Part shown: one piece after another, positions 1-9,512 of the stretch
Layout: each line of letters starts with the position of its first letter
Position numbering within the stretch: the first letter of the stretch is position 1
NCBI GenBank assembly: GCA_018228685.1
Contig: CP073691.1
Location: forward strand, 496,001-560,000
DNA from: Clostridiaceae bacterium Marseille-Q4149
Lineage (GTDB): Bacteria; Bacillota; Clostridia; Oscillospirales; Oscillospiraceae
Direction: 5' to 3'
Length of the DNA: 64,000 nucleotides
Position numbers and translations under genes: made by a program
The notes under the pieces: model-generated
Told to the model about the DNA's origin: nothing
Database searches by the model: none
The model's input: only the letters and a program-made list of their open reading frames with translations

Positions 1-183
1 GAAGGCTGCGATCCACAGGGGGGCCGGAGGGGCAATGATGTTCAATATTGCTTCCAGATGACCTATCTCTTCATATTGCAGGCTTTCAAAAAACAGATAA
101 ATCCCGACAGACTGTATCAGCAAATATACTACCGTTATAATCAAAAACCGGCGCGGCGCACAAAGAAAGGCCTTATTTTTCAT
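1..183 (-). CDS. Small membrane protein, C-terminus outside the window
   Basis: An open frame reads leftward off the window edge from an ATG at 183, with AGGGAA upstream on the minus strand as a weak ribosome binding site. The visible 61 residues begin MKNKAFLCAPRR and continue into a hydrophobic stretch (about residues 13-32), so this is an inner-membrane or signal-anchor protein. It is the third gene of a leftward run behind the RHS protein and a 196-residue membrane protein. No family recognised. A second immunity-like or accessory role is only inferred from position. Confidence 0.6.
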   Translation of the reverse strand, partial: MKNKAFLCAPRRFLIITVVYLLIQSVGIYLFFESLQYEEIGHLEAILNIIAPPAPLWIAAF

Positions 184-206
184 TGTAATATTTCCCTAAA
201 TGCAAT

Positions 207-797
207 CTACTTTTCTTCCTTGGCAAACCTGGCCTGACGGGCACGTTTTCGCTTTTCACGCCGCCGCCTGGCAGCAAGGCTGGAAAAATACTGCCTGAAT
301 CCCCCAAGGCCGGAGAAGAAACCTATTGCCAGGAAAATCAGGGTACCTGAGCAGAAAAGTCCATGAAGGAGACATTTGTCCCTATGCGCCAGCTGGCTTG
401 AACGCTCCATCGTTTGAAACACGCGGCTATCACTGCGGATATCACATGCAGACGTTCCACGCCTGGGGTCCCGGTATAAGCGCAAAGATAGCCTTTCTCC
501 CGCAGGAATACTCAGCAGCGTCCGATCCTCCAGCGCGTATACGAAATAAACGTTTCCGTCTGTGAAATGCAGCCTGATGTGCTGCTTAGAGTGCATCGCT
601 CTATAACCAATGTGCCAGGTGGTGTATTTCTCCACATGGGAAAGCGTACCGGTGTAGGCTTCTGTATTTGACTCGTCAAAATGAGAGGGCAACCTGCACA
701 CTACCGTCTCCAGTACCGCAAAGACAGACAGCACAACCAACATGTATAGCAGTGCGCCTTTCGCACTTTTGGACATCTTTACCTTTTTCTTTTGCAT
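207..797 (-). CDS. Two-TM membrane protein, candidate immunity protein for the RHS toxin
   Basis: 196 residues. Hydrophobic segments lie near residues 14-34 and 146-168, with a lysine/arginine-rich cytoplasmic tail (RRRREKRKRARQ). The roughly 110-residue region between them would be extracytoplasmic. The gene starts 10 bp after the stop of the large RHS gene and runs in the same direction, so the two are probably co-transcribed. Polymorphic toxins are normally followed directly by their immunity gene, and membrane immunity proteins are common where the toxin acts on the envelope. No family recognised; the immunity role comes from position and topology only. Confidence 0.6.
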   Translation of the reverse strand: MQKKKVKMSKSAKGALLYMLVVLSVFAVLETVVCRLPSHFDESNTEAYTGTLSHVEKYTTWHIGYRAMHSKQHIRLHFTDGNVYFVYALEDRTLLSIPAGERLSLRLYRDPRRGTSACDIRSDSRVFQTMERSSQLAHRDKCLLHGLFCSGTLIFLAIGFFSGLGGFRQYFSSLAARRRREKRKRARQARFAKEEK

Positions 798-807
798 AAA
801 TCACAAC

Positions 808-3800
808 CTAACGGAAGCTTCTGCATATATAGCCGATAAGTTTCCCCGAGATGGCATTGCCAACACCACTTACACCCTCATTTTTTGAAAAGCGCACAAG
901 TGCTTTTTTATACGCCGATATGCTCTGCTGGGCGGCGCGATTTCCGGTTGGAGATGTTCCTGGAGTTCTGAGGTGATTCTTTCCAGCCTTTGAATCCTTA
1001 TATAGATCATTCATCTTCGACCCATCAGATGGCCCCGAGGCCCATGCCAAACACGCAGCCGTACTCGCATTGACAATCGCATGTCCTATTATTTGCCCAG
1101 TGCTATAATTTTGTTCTCCTGTATAGTTGCTCCTCAGATCGGACGCAACACTTTCCGCAGCGCCCAAAACACCACTCAAAGCAATTACTGCACCAAAGCT
1201 GAACACCCCGCAACTTGTCAATACCCCATTAGCACATCCAAAAGCAGCTGCAATAAATACTTGTCCCCAGTCAAAATTATCCGACCCTTTTTCACGTATC
1301 TGAGTAACCGCATTATTTATTGCGCTTATAGCTCCATTTATTGCGCCTGCTGCAATAATATGCCAAAATTCCCCGCCATCATCTTTTCTGTTGACTGGGT
1401 CATTGTCGCAGTAGGCAAAGAGATTCTTATCCCAGTTGGCTTTGTCGGGGGACGCAGCTACCACGGCGACGGTATCCGCATTGATAAACCTTCCCCAGAC
1501 CGGGTTATAGTACCGGCTGCTGAGGTAGTACAGGCTCGTCTCGGTGTCATAGACGTACCCGCGGTAGCGCAGGGGATTTGCAGCGCCGAGGGTGGAGGCC
1601 ATGGTGCCGCTGGTGGACATGGGCGCGCCCCAGGGATCGTAGGCGTAGGACACCACCTGGGTGCCGCTGGCATTCACAAGACCGGTAACGTCACCCTGGG
1701 CGTTTTTCAGGTAGAAATACTTGACGCCGTTATACGTCACGGACGCCGGGCCAATGGAGTCGTAGGTAAAATGCAGCTTGTTGCTGCCCCATGTCATCTC
1801 CGTCAGCTGGTCGCCCAGGTAAGAGTAGCTGTACGTTGTACCGTTGGCTGTCTTGGAAATGCGCTTGCCGTCGGCATTGTAGCCGTAGGTGATGCTGCTG
1901 CCGCTCTTGCTCATGGACGCCAGCTGGCGGCCGTGCTGCCAGGCGTAGGTCCATGTGCCGTCGGACAGGGGATTGCCTATGGCGTCGTAGGTGATGGACT
2001 TCCCGTTGAACGCCGTCAGCAGGTCCGGCCAATCAGCGTTGCCGTAGGTGTAGGTGGCGAGAATGGAATTCGGATTCTTGTTATTGTAATAATCCGTCAG
2101 CCCGCGCTGGGTTATGTTGCCGCCATCGTCATAGGTATACGTCCAGACATAGCCACCGGGATAGTCCTCCGCACTGATCAGACGGCCGTATTTGTCATAT
2201 CGGTACTCAAATTCTTGTCCGCCGCCGGTAATGGAGGTAATATTCCCCTTGCTGTCATAGGTGTACGTGTACGCAGCCTTGCCGTTGTTCCAGGTTTTCA
2301 CCTGGGTGGAGGTAGCCGACGAGCTGGGGTCCACATAGGTGACGGCGGTGTTGACCACGGAGGTGCTGCCGTTTTTGGAGGTCAGGCCCGTCATGCGGCT
2401 GAAGCTGTCATATGTGTAGTTGGCGGAGATCGTGCCCTCCGTCGCCTTGGTCAGCCGGTTATCCTTGTCATAGGCATAGGTGCTGGTGTAGGTGGTGCCG
2501 TTGAGGGTCTGGGTCTGGGAGGACAGGTTGTTCTCGTCGTCGTAGCCCCACTGGACGATGTTGCTGTAGCCGTCGCCGGACTCCTCATACCGCATGAGCC
2601 GGTCCAGGAAATCGTAGCTGTAGCGGTTGACTCGGCCGGAAATGCCGTCGGTTAGCTGGCCCAGGTTGCTGTTGGCATCGTAGGTGTAGGACACGGTGCT
2701 GCCGGTGTCGCCGTAGGTCACTGCGGTGGTGCGGCCAAAGCTGTCGTAGCTGTAGGACACGGCGTCGCCGTTGCCGTAGACGGACCGGCTCAGCCGCCGG
2801 TTCTGATCGTTGGTATAGCTGTGGGAGATCAGGGTGCGGCTTCCGGCCTTCACCGCCGTGGTCAGGTCGAACACCCCGTAGGTGAAGCTGTAATCCGTGC
2901 CGGAGGCGGTGGAAATGGCGGACAGCAGATCCTTGCTGTAGGTATAGTCCACCGCGGCAGTGCTCTGCTGGACCTTGATGGTGCGGTACAGCTGGTCGTG
3001 GGTGTAGTTGGTGCGGGTGCTGGCCGTCTCGCCGGGAGCCTGGGTCCAGTTCAGAACGCCTGTCTGGGTGTCGTAGCCATAGGTGGTGGTCTGGCCCAGT
3101 GCATCCGTGACGCTGGAGACCTGGTCCCCGTTAGCCGTATATACCGCGCTGGCGGAAATGGTCTGGCTGCCGCTGCCCAGCTTTACGGTCTTGATGTTGC
3201 CATAGGTATCATAGGTGAACCGGGAGGTAACGCCCTCCGGGCTTACCGCCTTGATCACATTGTGGTAACTATCATAAGTATACGACTGACTGGCCCCACT
3301 TGGCAAGGTCATTTTTACCAAATTGTTGTTGGAATCGTAATCATATTTGGTTTTGTTCTTTTGCAGGTCTACCACGCTGATGAGATTGCCGTTGGAGTCG
3401 TAGTCATAGCTATGTCCAAACTCCTCTTTGAACAGCTGCACATTGTCGAAATAGACGGTGTTCAGTGTTTGGACATAGGCCGTGTAGATGCCCATTTGGG
3501 AGTAGGGCTTGGCTGCCTTGACCACGCCGGAAACAAACTGCCAACTGCTCTGGCTGTCCGTATCCGGATTGAACTTGATAAAGTTATCGCTTGTGGTGCC
3601 ATCTGTGTAATAGAATCGCACCATCAGGGCATACATCCGGCGATTGCTGTCGTCCGTATATACGCAGTCGCCCTTGGCCCAGCCGGCCACCGTATATACA
3701 TCGCCTGCGGCCCCGCCAAGACCGCTCAGAATTTGATTGCCATACTTGTGCTTGTTGGGGTCACCGGTGATGCGCATAACCCGCTTGTCCGAGTTCTCCG

Positions 3801-6800
3801 TGGGAGAGCTGGTATAGGTGATGATCTGGTCCGTACTGGCGCAGCTGGAGTTGGGAGTCCAGGCGGAATTAAAGGAAAAGTCGCTGTTTTCCACCAGGTT
3901 ATACCGGCTGGGCGAGGCGGTCTGTTCCAGCTGCAAAGCGTCAAAATAGGCGGCCGTACCGGAGGTGTTCTGCAGGAAGGGGAGAACCGAGGCATAGGCG
4001 CTTCCAGATGGCAGCGTATACGTCACCTGCAGCCGAGTCCAGGTGTTATTGGCCGGTGCGGCGGTGCTGACAACCAGGGGCTCCGTGCTGCCGGGCTTCA
4101 GCAATCCAATGCGGGCTCCGCTGGCTCCGGCTCTGACATAGGCGGAGAAGGTATATGTCTTCCCGGGCTCAAGGGCCTGCACAGCGCTGCTGACCGGCTT
4201 GAGGGTGTTGTTCTGAATGGACAGGGAGGTGCGGCCATAATAGGCCTGGGCCTGGCTGTAACTCCAGCTGCCGGTACCGGTGCCGGATACCGTCCATCCG
4301 GTCTTGCTCTCGAGGCTGCCGCTTTCCAGCAGATTGATGACGGTATTCTGCAGCTTGGACGACAGCGTCAGCTGACTGGCCTTGGCCAGGTCCGTGCTGT
4401 TGGCATATTGGGAGAACTGCGCACGGCCCAGTCCATCCTGCACCGACAGGGTACTGCCGTAGCGGTTGAACTGCATGATCTCCTTGTTGCCGTTGTGATC
4501 GGTAAATGTGGTCTGGTTATGTGCATATTCCAGAGACAGTGTTCCGCCTGCGGTGCTGCCGTCGTATTCCTTGATGGTCGCGATCCGGTTAGGCTGTCCG
4601 TTCGTGGTCGTGTTATAGGTATACGCCAGCTTATAGCCGTCAGCATCCTGCGCACCGGTCAGCAGATGTTCTGCACCATAGGAAAATGTCGCATTTTTCC
4701 CGTCTGGATATCCGATGGCCCTCAGATTATCGCCGCTGACCTGGTAGGTCATAGCGGACAACTCTGTTGTGCCGGTGCCTGTAAAGCTGATCTTGGTCAG
4801 GTTGCCGCTGCTGTCATAGCTGAATCGGTATTTGCGGCCAACGCCGTCCGAGATGACCGAGATGTGATCCTGCGATGCGTAGTAAATGGAGACACTGCTG
4901 GCTGTGGCCTGGTTATTGGAGAGTACAGCCAGCCGTCCACTGGCATCGAAATAGCGTTTGCTGCCGCTCTTTTCTGTGATACAGAATTTTTTCGTTCCGC
5001 TGCCGGTATCCGTCAGTTGACGTGTAGGCTCCAGTTCATCCACATACAGCCCGGCAGACTTTTTCATAAAATAGTGGCGGGTGCCGTCCTCATCCTCCCA
5101 CCGGTAGTAGGTAGTGCCGCCTAACGTGATCTGCTCAACGCGCTGGTTGTAATTGGTACGCCAGCCGTAGCCAAGACCGTAGGCCTTATTACCCTTGTCG
5201 TTTGCGTTATAGACAGCATTGATGCTGACGGGCATCCGGTTGCCGGAAAAGCCCAGCCCTGTGTGGACCCACACCAGGTTTCCGGTGTAGTCATTGACAT
5301 AGCCGGTACCGGCCCGTCCGGCACTGGAAGAGGTATAGTCCCAGGTGCTTTCCAGTCCGCAGTTGTTGATGTAGGAGATGACCAGCATGGGGCATTGCTG
5401 CGTGTTGCTGTAGTCAGAGGAATAGAAGGACGCTGTTTTTGTTGTTGTCCCACCCTCTACGGCTTCCGACATGCGAAGCATGACACCAGTATTTCCGGAG
5501 GGCTCATACCATTTTTGGGCAATGTTCGTAATATCCCAGCTATGCCAGGTTTGTCCGGCAACGAATTGATAATCTTCTGAGGTGTGGACATAGTCTGCCC
5601 GGTTAGCCCAGGTAATTGTCTCAGAGTCCCACATGCTTTTGACCTGATGCGCCGTCATATAATTGCCCGAGATACTACCAGAGCCGCTATATTTGTAAAG
5701 TAAGACCTTTGCGCCCACGACCACATCCGCTGAGGTCAAAGAGGGGATATTCTTAAAACGAATATAAATCCGCTCCCGCCCGCGGTTGGTGGAATATCCT
5801 GCATCCAGAGAAATGGCATCATAGGCCGGCGGATTGCGCTGGGTCACGGTCTTATCCCGGATGGTGAACGTGTTGGATACCGGCTGGACCACGGGGTCCA
5901 GTATTACGGGGTACGTAGCGTCTGCCATCCAATCCTGGGGCAGATAGTACCGCAACTCATAGCCCTTGTCGTTTTCCTCCAAAGTCACTTTGATATCATT
6001 GGAGTATGCGTTTTCTGCATCCAGCAGATACGGAGCCGGCATATAGAATACCGGTTCATCTTGGGGACCGGCGTCTTTGGCATAGGCCAGAATACGGTTG
6101 TCCTCTTGAAGCTCCAGCCGCAGGCTGTCCGTTTCCAGGCGATAGCGGTAGCCCAGCATTTCCTTCGGGCAGCTGCGCAGAATCAGGGACTCCTTCAACC
6201 GATTGGAGTCCAAGTCATAGGTCACATCTGTGTCGTGATAAACATTCTGATACAGGGCCTTACTGCGCTGATTCTTCAGCGCAGCCTCTGGCTGAAGCTG
6301 GTCATCGTCTGCCAAAGTGGAAGTGGTACTGCTGATTGCCGCAGTACTTTCGCCTGCGGGAACGCAGATCATATCCTCACCGGGCAGTTCCTCCCCCATG
6401 GAGGCGCTGCCGCTTTCCGAGATAGCGCCCCCGTCTTCAAACAACTGACCTGTCAGATAAAAGGATAGACTATATCCATTCCGGCTGACAGTGATCCCTC
6501 TGGCGGTGTTCAGTTCGGCGGGTACCGAGACATCCCACATACCGGCGACATTCTGATAAACCGTCTCGCCGTCCCGGGTAGTCGCAGGCAGAAGGCGATT
6601 ATCGATATCCTTCCACTGGCCATCCTTTTGATAATGAACGGCTGCGGGATAGATAACTACTTGCCGCACGCCGTTGGCCAGCAGAAATTCCTTCTGGTTT
6701 TCCTCCCGTCGCTCCAGGACTTCTCCTATTACATCGGGAGGTGTCTCTGCGATGTTTTCCGTTGTCAGCGGCCACAGGTCCCCCAACTCTTCAGCCATGA

Positions 6801-6873
6801 CCTGCACAGGGAGCAGGTATACGGTCAGAAGGAGCGCCAGGAAACAGGACAGTATGCGTTTCCACAGTTTCAT
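808..6873 (-). CDS. Secreted RHS/YD-repeat protein, probable polymorphic toxin
   Basis: About 2,021 residues. The ATG at 6873 is preferred because it opens a clear Sec signal peptide (MKLWKRILSCFLALLLTVYL, cleavage near VMA-EE); an upstream in-frame ATG would add 44 hydrophilic residues. A DNRLK/DNRLRE-type region spans roughly residues 230-500, followed by YD repeats (many NYTYDSxxR units) interrupted near 850-1140 by two carbohydrate-binding-like beta modules. The RHS core closes near residue 1790 with RYYNPVWGRFINAD. The unique C-terminal ~205 residues follow: two glycine/alanine-rich hydrophobic stretches and a basic tail. That arrangement (conserved shell, variable tip) is typical of RHS toxins. 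The tip matches no toxin family I recognise. A surface adhesin is the alternative. Confidence 0.88.
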   Translation of the reverse strand: MKLWKRILSCFLALLLTVYLLPVQVMAEELGDLWPLTTENIAETPPDVIGEVLERREENQKEFLLANGVRQVVIYPAAVHYQKDGQWKDIDNRLLPATTRDGETVYQNVAGMWDVSVPAELNTARGITVSRNGYSLSFYLTGQLFEDGGAISESGSASMGEELPGEDMICVPAGESTAAISSTTSTLADDDQLQPEAALKNQRSKALYQNVYHDTDVTYDLDSNRLKESLILRSCPKEMLGYRYRLETDSLRLELQEDNRILAYAKDAGPQDEPVFYMPAPYLLDAENAYSNDIKVTLEENDKGYELRYYLPQDWMADATYPVILDPVVQPVSNTFTIRDKTVTQRNPPAYDAISLDAGYSTNRGRERIYIRFKNIPSLTSADVVVGAKVLLYKYSGSGSISGNYMTAHQVKSMWDSETITWANRADYVHTSEDYQFVAGQTWHSWDITNIAQKWYEPSGNTGVMLRMSEAVEGGTTTKTASFYSSDYSNTQQCPMLVISYINNCGLESTWDYTSSSAGRAGTGYVNDYTGNLVWVHTGLGFSGNRMPVSINAVYNANDKGNKAYGLGYGWRTNYNQRVEQITLGGTTYYRWEDEDGTRHYFMKKSAGLYVDELEPTRQLTDTGSGTKKFCITEKSGSKRYFDASGRLAVLSNNQATASSVSIYYASQDHISVISDGVGRKYRFSYDSSGNLTKISFTGTGTTELSAMTYQVSGDNLRAIGYPDGKNATFSYGAEHLLTGAQDADGYKLAYTYNTTTNGQPNRIATIKEYDGSTAGGTLSLEYAHNQTTFTDHNGNKEIMQFNRYGSTLSVQDGLGRAQFSQYANSTDLAKASQLTLSSKLQNTVINLLESGSLESKTGWTVSGTGTGSWSYSQAQAYYGRTSLSIQNNTLKPVSSAVQALEPGKTYTFSAYVRAGASGARIGLLKPGSTEPLVVSTAAPANNTWTRLQVTYTLPSGSAYASVLPFLQNTSGTAAYFDALQLEQTASPSRYNLVENSDFSFNSAWTPNSSCASTDQIITYTSSPTENSDKRVMRITGDPNKHKYGNQILSGLGGAAGDVYTVAGWAKGDCVYTDDSNRRMYALMVRFYYTDGTTSDNFIKFNPDTDSQSSWQFVSGVVKAAKPYSQMGIYTAYVQTLNTVYFDNVQLFKEEFGHSYDYDSNGNLISVVDLQKNKTKYDYDSNNNLVKMTLPSGASQSYTYDSYHNVIKAVSPEGVTSRFTYDTYGNIKTVKLGSGSQTISASAVYTANGDQVSSVTDALGQTTTYGYDTQTGVLNWTQAPGETASTRTNYTHDQLYRTIKVQQSTAAVDYTYSKDLLSAISTASGTDYSFTYGVFDLTTAVKAGSRTLISHSYTNDQNRRLSRSVYGNGDAVSYSYDSFGRTTAVTYGDTGSTVSYTYDANSNLGQLTDGISGRVNRYSYDFLDRLMRYEESGDGYSNIVQWGYDDENNLSSQTQTLNGTTYTSTYAYDKDNRLTKATEGTISANYTYDSFSRMTGLTSKNGSTSVVNTAVTYVDPSSSATSTQVKTWNNGKAAYTYTYDSKGNITSITGGGQEFEYRYDKYGRLISAEDYPGGYVWTYTYDDGGNITQRGLTDYYNNKNPNSILATYTYGNADWPDLLTAFNGKSITYDAIGNPLSDGTWTYAWQHGRQLASMSKSGSSITYGYNADGKRISKTANGTTYSYSYLGDQLTEMTWGSNKLHFTYDSIGPASVTYNGVKYFYLKNAQGDVTGLVNASGTQVVSYAYDPWGAPMSTSGTMASTLGAANPLRYRGYVYDTETSLYYLSSRYYNPVWGRFINADTVAVVAASPDKANWDKNLFAYCDNDPVNRKDDGGEFWHIIAAGAINGAISAINNAVTQIREKGSDNFDWGQVFIAAAFGCANGVLTSCGVFSFGAVIALSGVLGAAESVASDLRSNYTGEQNYSTGQIIGHAIVNASTAACLAWASGPSDGSKMNDLYKDSKAGKNHLRTPGTSPTGNRAAQQSISAYKKALVRFSKNEGVSGVGNAISGKLIGYICRSFR

Positions 6874-7109
6874 TCGTTTTTCTCTCTTTCTCTTTGTATT
6901 CAGACGCTGGTTTGTGCGTCCATTTATAGAACTGTCCCGCTTCCTATTTTGCAACAAAATTCGACACATTTTGCAAAATTTGGAACAATTACCAATATGC
7001 CGCATTGAAATTGAACCTTTTGACTAAGAAAATTGCCCGTTTGAAATAACTGGTGTGTCGCAGACCAATGCTAGGCGTCAACCTTCCTTCGCCGTTTTTA
7101 CCTATTCTT

Positions 7110-7305
7110 ATCTTCAATGAGTTTTACGCCAGGGAAACCAGCCGTAAAATACGAGCCGTTTTCAAAGCAATGGGACAGTCCGGCAAGTCACTCAGCACAA
7201 ACCCGCCATGCGGATATGTGAAGGATTCGGAGGACAAGACGCACTGGATCGTGGACGAACAAGCCACCGAGATGGTCAGAGACGTGTTCCGGCGAGGTTC
7301 CGATC
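7110..7305 (+). pseudogene. Fragment of a large serine recombinase
   Basis: The + strand encodes NEFYARETSRKIRAVFKAMG followed by NPPCGYVKD, HWIVDEQA and VRDVF. This is the linker between the resolvase catalytic domain and the recombinase domain of large serine integrases (typical form NEWYARDTSRKIRAV...NPPYGY). No catalytic N-terminus precedes it and the similarity stops at about 7305, so it is a relic. A C-terminal relic of the same kind of protein lies at 53.4-53.9 kb in the same orientation. Confidence 0.8.
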
Positions 7306-7363
7306 ATAGTGGTCAGTTTTCTCCAATAGCCTTGTTGCTATTTTGACGACTACAGGCCCGAAA

Positions 7364-7393
7364 AGGCGGCAGAGATTTTACTCTCTGCCGCCT
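7364..7393 (-). terminator. Terminator of the 7.4-13.0 kb operon
   Basis: A perfect 12-bp stem (AGGCGGCAGAGA against TCTCTGCCGCCT) with a 6-nt loop, followed on the minus strand by TTTTCGGG. It lies 9 bp beyond the last gene of the leftward operon. Confidence 0.8.
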
Positions 7394-7401
7394 GAACCAC
7401 A

Positions 7402-8049
7402 TCAGAACATTTGAACAGAAGAACTATCCGCTTCTTTGTGGTTTTCACTGTACTGTCCCTGCTTTTGCGCAGGTTGATTTAAGTTTTGCCGATACCACGA
7501 TGTAAGCCAGCACTGATAATGCATCCTTGTTATCAGGAACATCTCGCTCAGCGACTCAAAGCTCATCATGACTGCCACATGGTTTTCCGGCTTATTACCG
7601 AATTTCGGAACGATCAAGCCCTTTTCGTTGGTTTCGCCGGGGCCGCTGTCGGCAACAAACAGGAAATCTGCTTTGTTGGCCGGTATCAACTGTGCCACGC
7701 GGGAAAGACTTTTCCCGTCCGGCCTTGCCCGACCGATGGCTCTGAGTTTTTCGGCAGATGTGCCGCCCAGGCATTGATACAACGGCGTATTATCGCCGTT
7801 TTTCTTTTTGCTTTGCAGCATATACCGCAGCTCACCGCAATCCAGCTTCCGGCACAGCTCCAGAAACTCATCCACAGCAATATAGATATGAACATTGTTC
7901 GTCTGGCGCTGACCGGCCGGCTTCGACTGATCATAAGCGGCAAATGCCAGATGGATCCTGCCGATAGAGAAGCTGTCATTCAGGCTTTCCACAAAACAGT
8001 TCCGGGCATCTTTGCGAATGATCTGAAATTGATTTCGGTCTTCACGCAT
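7402..8049 (-). CDS. Conserved mobile-element protein of unknown function
   Basis: 215 residues, soluble, no signal peptide. Last gene of the leftward operon; its start overlaps the end of the upstream YkgJ-like gene by 8 bp, indicating translational coupling. Visible features are an N-terminal RKDARNCF segment, a GRIHLAFAAYD motif, a NNVHIYIAVDEF strand and a LYQCLGGTSAEKL motif. I recognise the general sequence as one carried on Clostridia conjugative elements but know of no assigned function. The tail is glutamine- and serine-rich. Confidence 0.8.
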   Translation of the reverse strand: MREDRNQFQIIRKDARNCFVESLNDSFSIGRIHLAFAAYDQSKPAGQRQTNNVHIYIAVDEFLELCRKLDCGELRYMLQSKKKNGDNTPLYQCLGGTSAEKLRAIGRARPDGKSLSRVAQLIPANKADFLFVADSGPGETNEKGLIVPKFGNKPENHVAVMMSFESLSEMFLITRMHYQCWLTSWYRQNLNQPAQKQGQYSENHKEADSSSVQMF

Positions 8050-8773
8050 GGTTTACACCATCCTTCGATGTTGGCATCATCCTCATGAGATTAAGGATTT
8101 TTTCGGAATTCTCCTCAAATTGAGGGAGGAACTCCTTACTCGTGTCGTATTCCAGATAGAGCGCCACGAAAGTTGCAGCCCATGCGAGTTCCATTGTGTG
8201 ATCGCTGCATACCTTTTCCGCCTTACGGAAAATCGAGCCGAGTTGGAAAATTTTTTGATGCCACAGCTTAAAGAACTCATCTTCAACAGGGATACCAAAT
8301 TCACTCAGCCACTCTCTTACGGTATGCGTTTCGGCATTATCGCCGCAGCCGGGATTGGTGAAAACATACTGTATTTCTCCAATCTTTGCGTTAACTGTTT
8401 TTGCAGCTTTTTGGTCCACGGTGACGCACCGCCCGATCGGAAACATTGCGCAAACTCCCGGTTTGGCCTTATGCACACTGCACTTACGATCCTTCAAAAG
8501 CGGGCACCGTTTAATTGAGCCACGAGGCTTCAGTCGAACGATTGGTATCCGCGAGTCGTGTCCTACATAGGTCTCGCAGTATTGATCAAACAGTTCTTTC
8601 GGTGTGATCTGTAATTCTTTTGCCATGCAGTACATGTCCCGTGGTGTCAGCAGAATGTCCTCACGGTTAATGCAGCACTTGCCGCACATGGTGCAATGAA
8701 ACCGGAAGGGTTCGTCCACTCCGATTTTCATGCTGTCAAAATTGTCTACGATTTCTTTTAGCCTTTTATCCAT
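8042..8773 (-). CDS. YkgJ-type cysteine-cluster protein 1
   Basis: 243 residues. The N-terminal half carries the YkgJ/Fli-B-type cluster: CTMCGKCC near residues 28-35, CPLL and CSVHKAKPGVCAMFP near 90-112, and a final cysteine (GRC). Such clusters are thought to bind zinc or an iron-sulfur centre, and the biochemical role is not settled. The helical C-terminal half contains LAWAATFVALYLEYD. A GGAGG lies 10 bases before the ATG. The gene overlaps its downstream neighbour by 8 bp and sits 70 bp behind a second YkgJ protein with only limited similarity. Two different YkgJ proteins in tandem suggest they act as a pair. Confidence 0.85.
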   Translation of the reverse strand: MDKRLKEIVDNFDSMKIGVDEPFRFHCTMCGKCCINREDILLTPRDMYCMAKELQITPKELFDQYCETYVGHDSRIPIVRLKPRGSIKRCPLLKDRKCSVHKAKPGVCAMFPIGRCVTVDQKAAKTVNAKIGEIQYVFTNPGCGDNAETHTVREWLSEFGIPVEDEFFKLWHQKIFQLGSIFRKAEKVCSDHTMELAWAATFVALYLEYDTSKEFLPQFEENSEKILNLMRMMPTSKDGVNHA

Positions 8774-8798
8774 TGATAATACCTCCCAAAAATAGATG

Positions 8799-8821
8799 GA
8801 GGCGCCGCAAAACGACGCCTC
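8799..8821 (-). terminator. Possible intra-operon attenuator
   Basis: On the minus strand GAGGCG and CGCCTC form a short GC-rich hairpin followed a few bases later by a run of T (CTATTTTTGGG). It fills the only sizeable gap (70 bp) in an otherwise overlapping operon, between the two YkgJ genes, and may reduce read-through to the last two genes. Confidence 0.45.
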
Positions 8822-8843
8822 TTTGTTGTGTCATACTGACCTG

Positions 8844-9512
8844 TTACTCTGTGAGTTCTTTCAAATACTCACGCAATACTTTCAGATTTCGCGCATACTG
8901 AGGCAGGAACGGTTTGCCCGTGTCGAAATTTCCGTATTTAGCCCAGTGAAAGCACATAACCGCTTTCTTCTTGCGTTCATCCGGAATTTGTCTGAGCAGC
9001 TGCGCCAGCTCCTTCGCGGAGCCAAAATCAGCAGTTAGGAAAGCACGGTCCTCTTCATCAAACCGTTTTTTCATCCATGTTTTCACATGAACCCTCGGTC
9101 CTTTGAAATGCTGATTGCGCTCGTAGGATACCAGATACTCATATCTGCCGTTTTCCTTCGGATCCACAACGAGTGGATATATCCGGCAAGCTCTCGGATT
9201 GACCGTGTGGATTCGGCATCGATTATCCTGCAGGAAAATACAAGCTTCCTCCGGCCCCTGTGTCTTGAGAAAATACACGAAAAAACCACACTCATTCAAC
9301 AGCGCCGGCTCGGTGTACCGTTCCCAAAAATCATCCATGCACTCGATATCTTCGCCTTGCTGCTGCAAATGCTTTACGATACGGAACGCATCCAGAGCTT
9401 CGACCGGAACCTGCATATGAACATGCTTGCAGCATTCTCCGCAACCGATGCACCGAAACGGCACCTGCTCCTTTGGACTCAGTCTGACGAGATTTTGATA
9501 CAGTTCATCCAT
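8844..9512 (-). CDS. YkgJ-type cysteine-cluster protein 2
   Basis: 222 residues from the ATG at 9512. That start has GGAGG seven bases upstream; an upstream in-frame start at 9566 would overlap the previous gene more and lacks such a site. The cluster is CIGCGECCKHVHMQV near residues 20-34, then CIFLQDNRCRIHTVNPRACRIYP near 95-118. The C-terminal half is rich in lysine, arginine and aromatics (FHWAKYGNFDTG). The start overlaps the YodL gene's stop by 8 bp. Same family as the next gene, but the metal-site spacing and C-terminus differ, so this is not a recent duplication. Confidence 0.85.
   Translation of the reverse strand: MDELYQNLVRLSPKEQVPFRCIGCGECCKHVHMQVPVEALDAFRIVKHLQQQGEDIECMDDFWERYTEPALLNECGFFVYFLKTQGPEEACIFLQDNRCRIHTVNPRACRIYPLVVDPKENGRYEYLVSYERNQHFKGPRVHVKTWMKKRFDEEDRAFLTADFGSAKELAQLLRQIPDERKKKAVMCFHWAKYGNFDTGKPFLPQYARNLKVLREYLKELTE

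Noticed and set aside
1081..5124. Long open frames on the + strand opposite the RHS gene
   Set aside because: They mirror the codon pattern of the YD repeats, have glycine/valine-rich sequence without known motifs, and lack ribosome binding sites.
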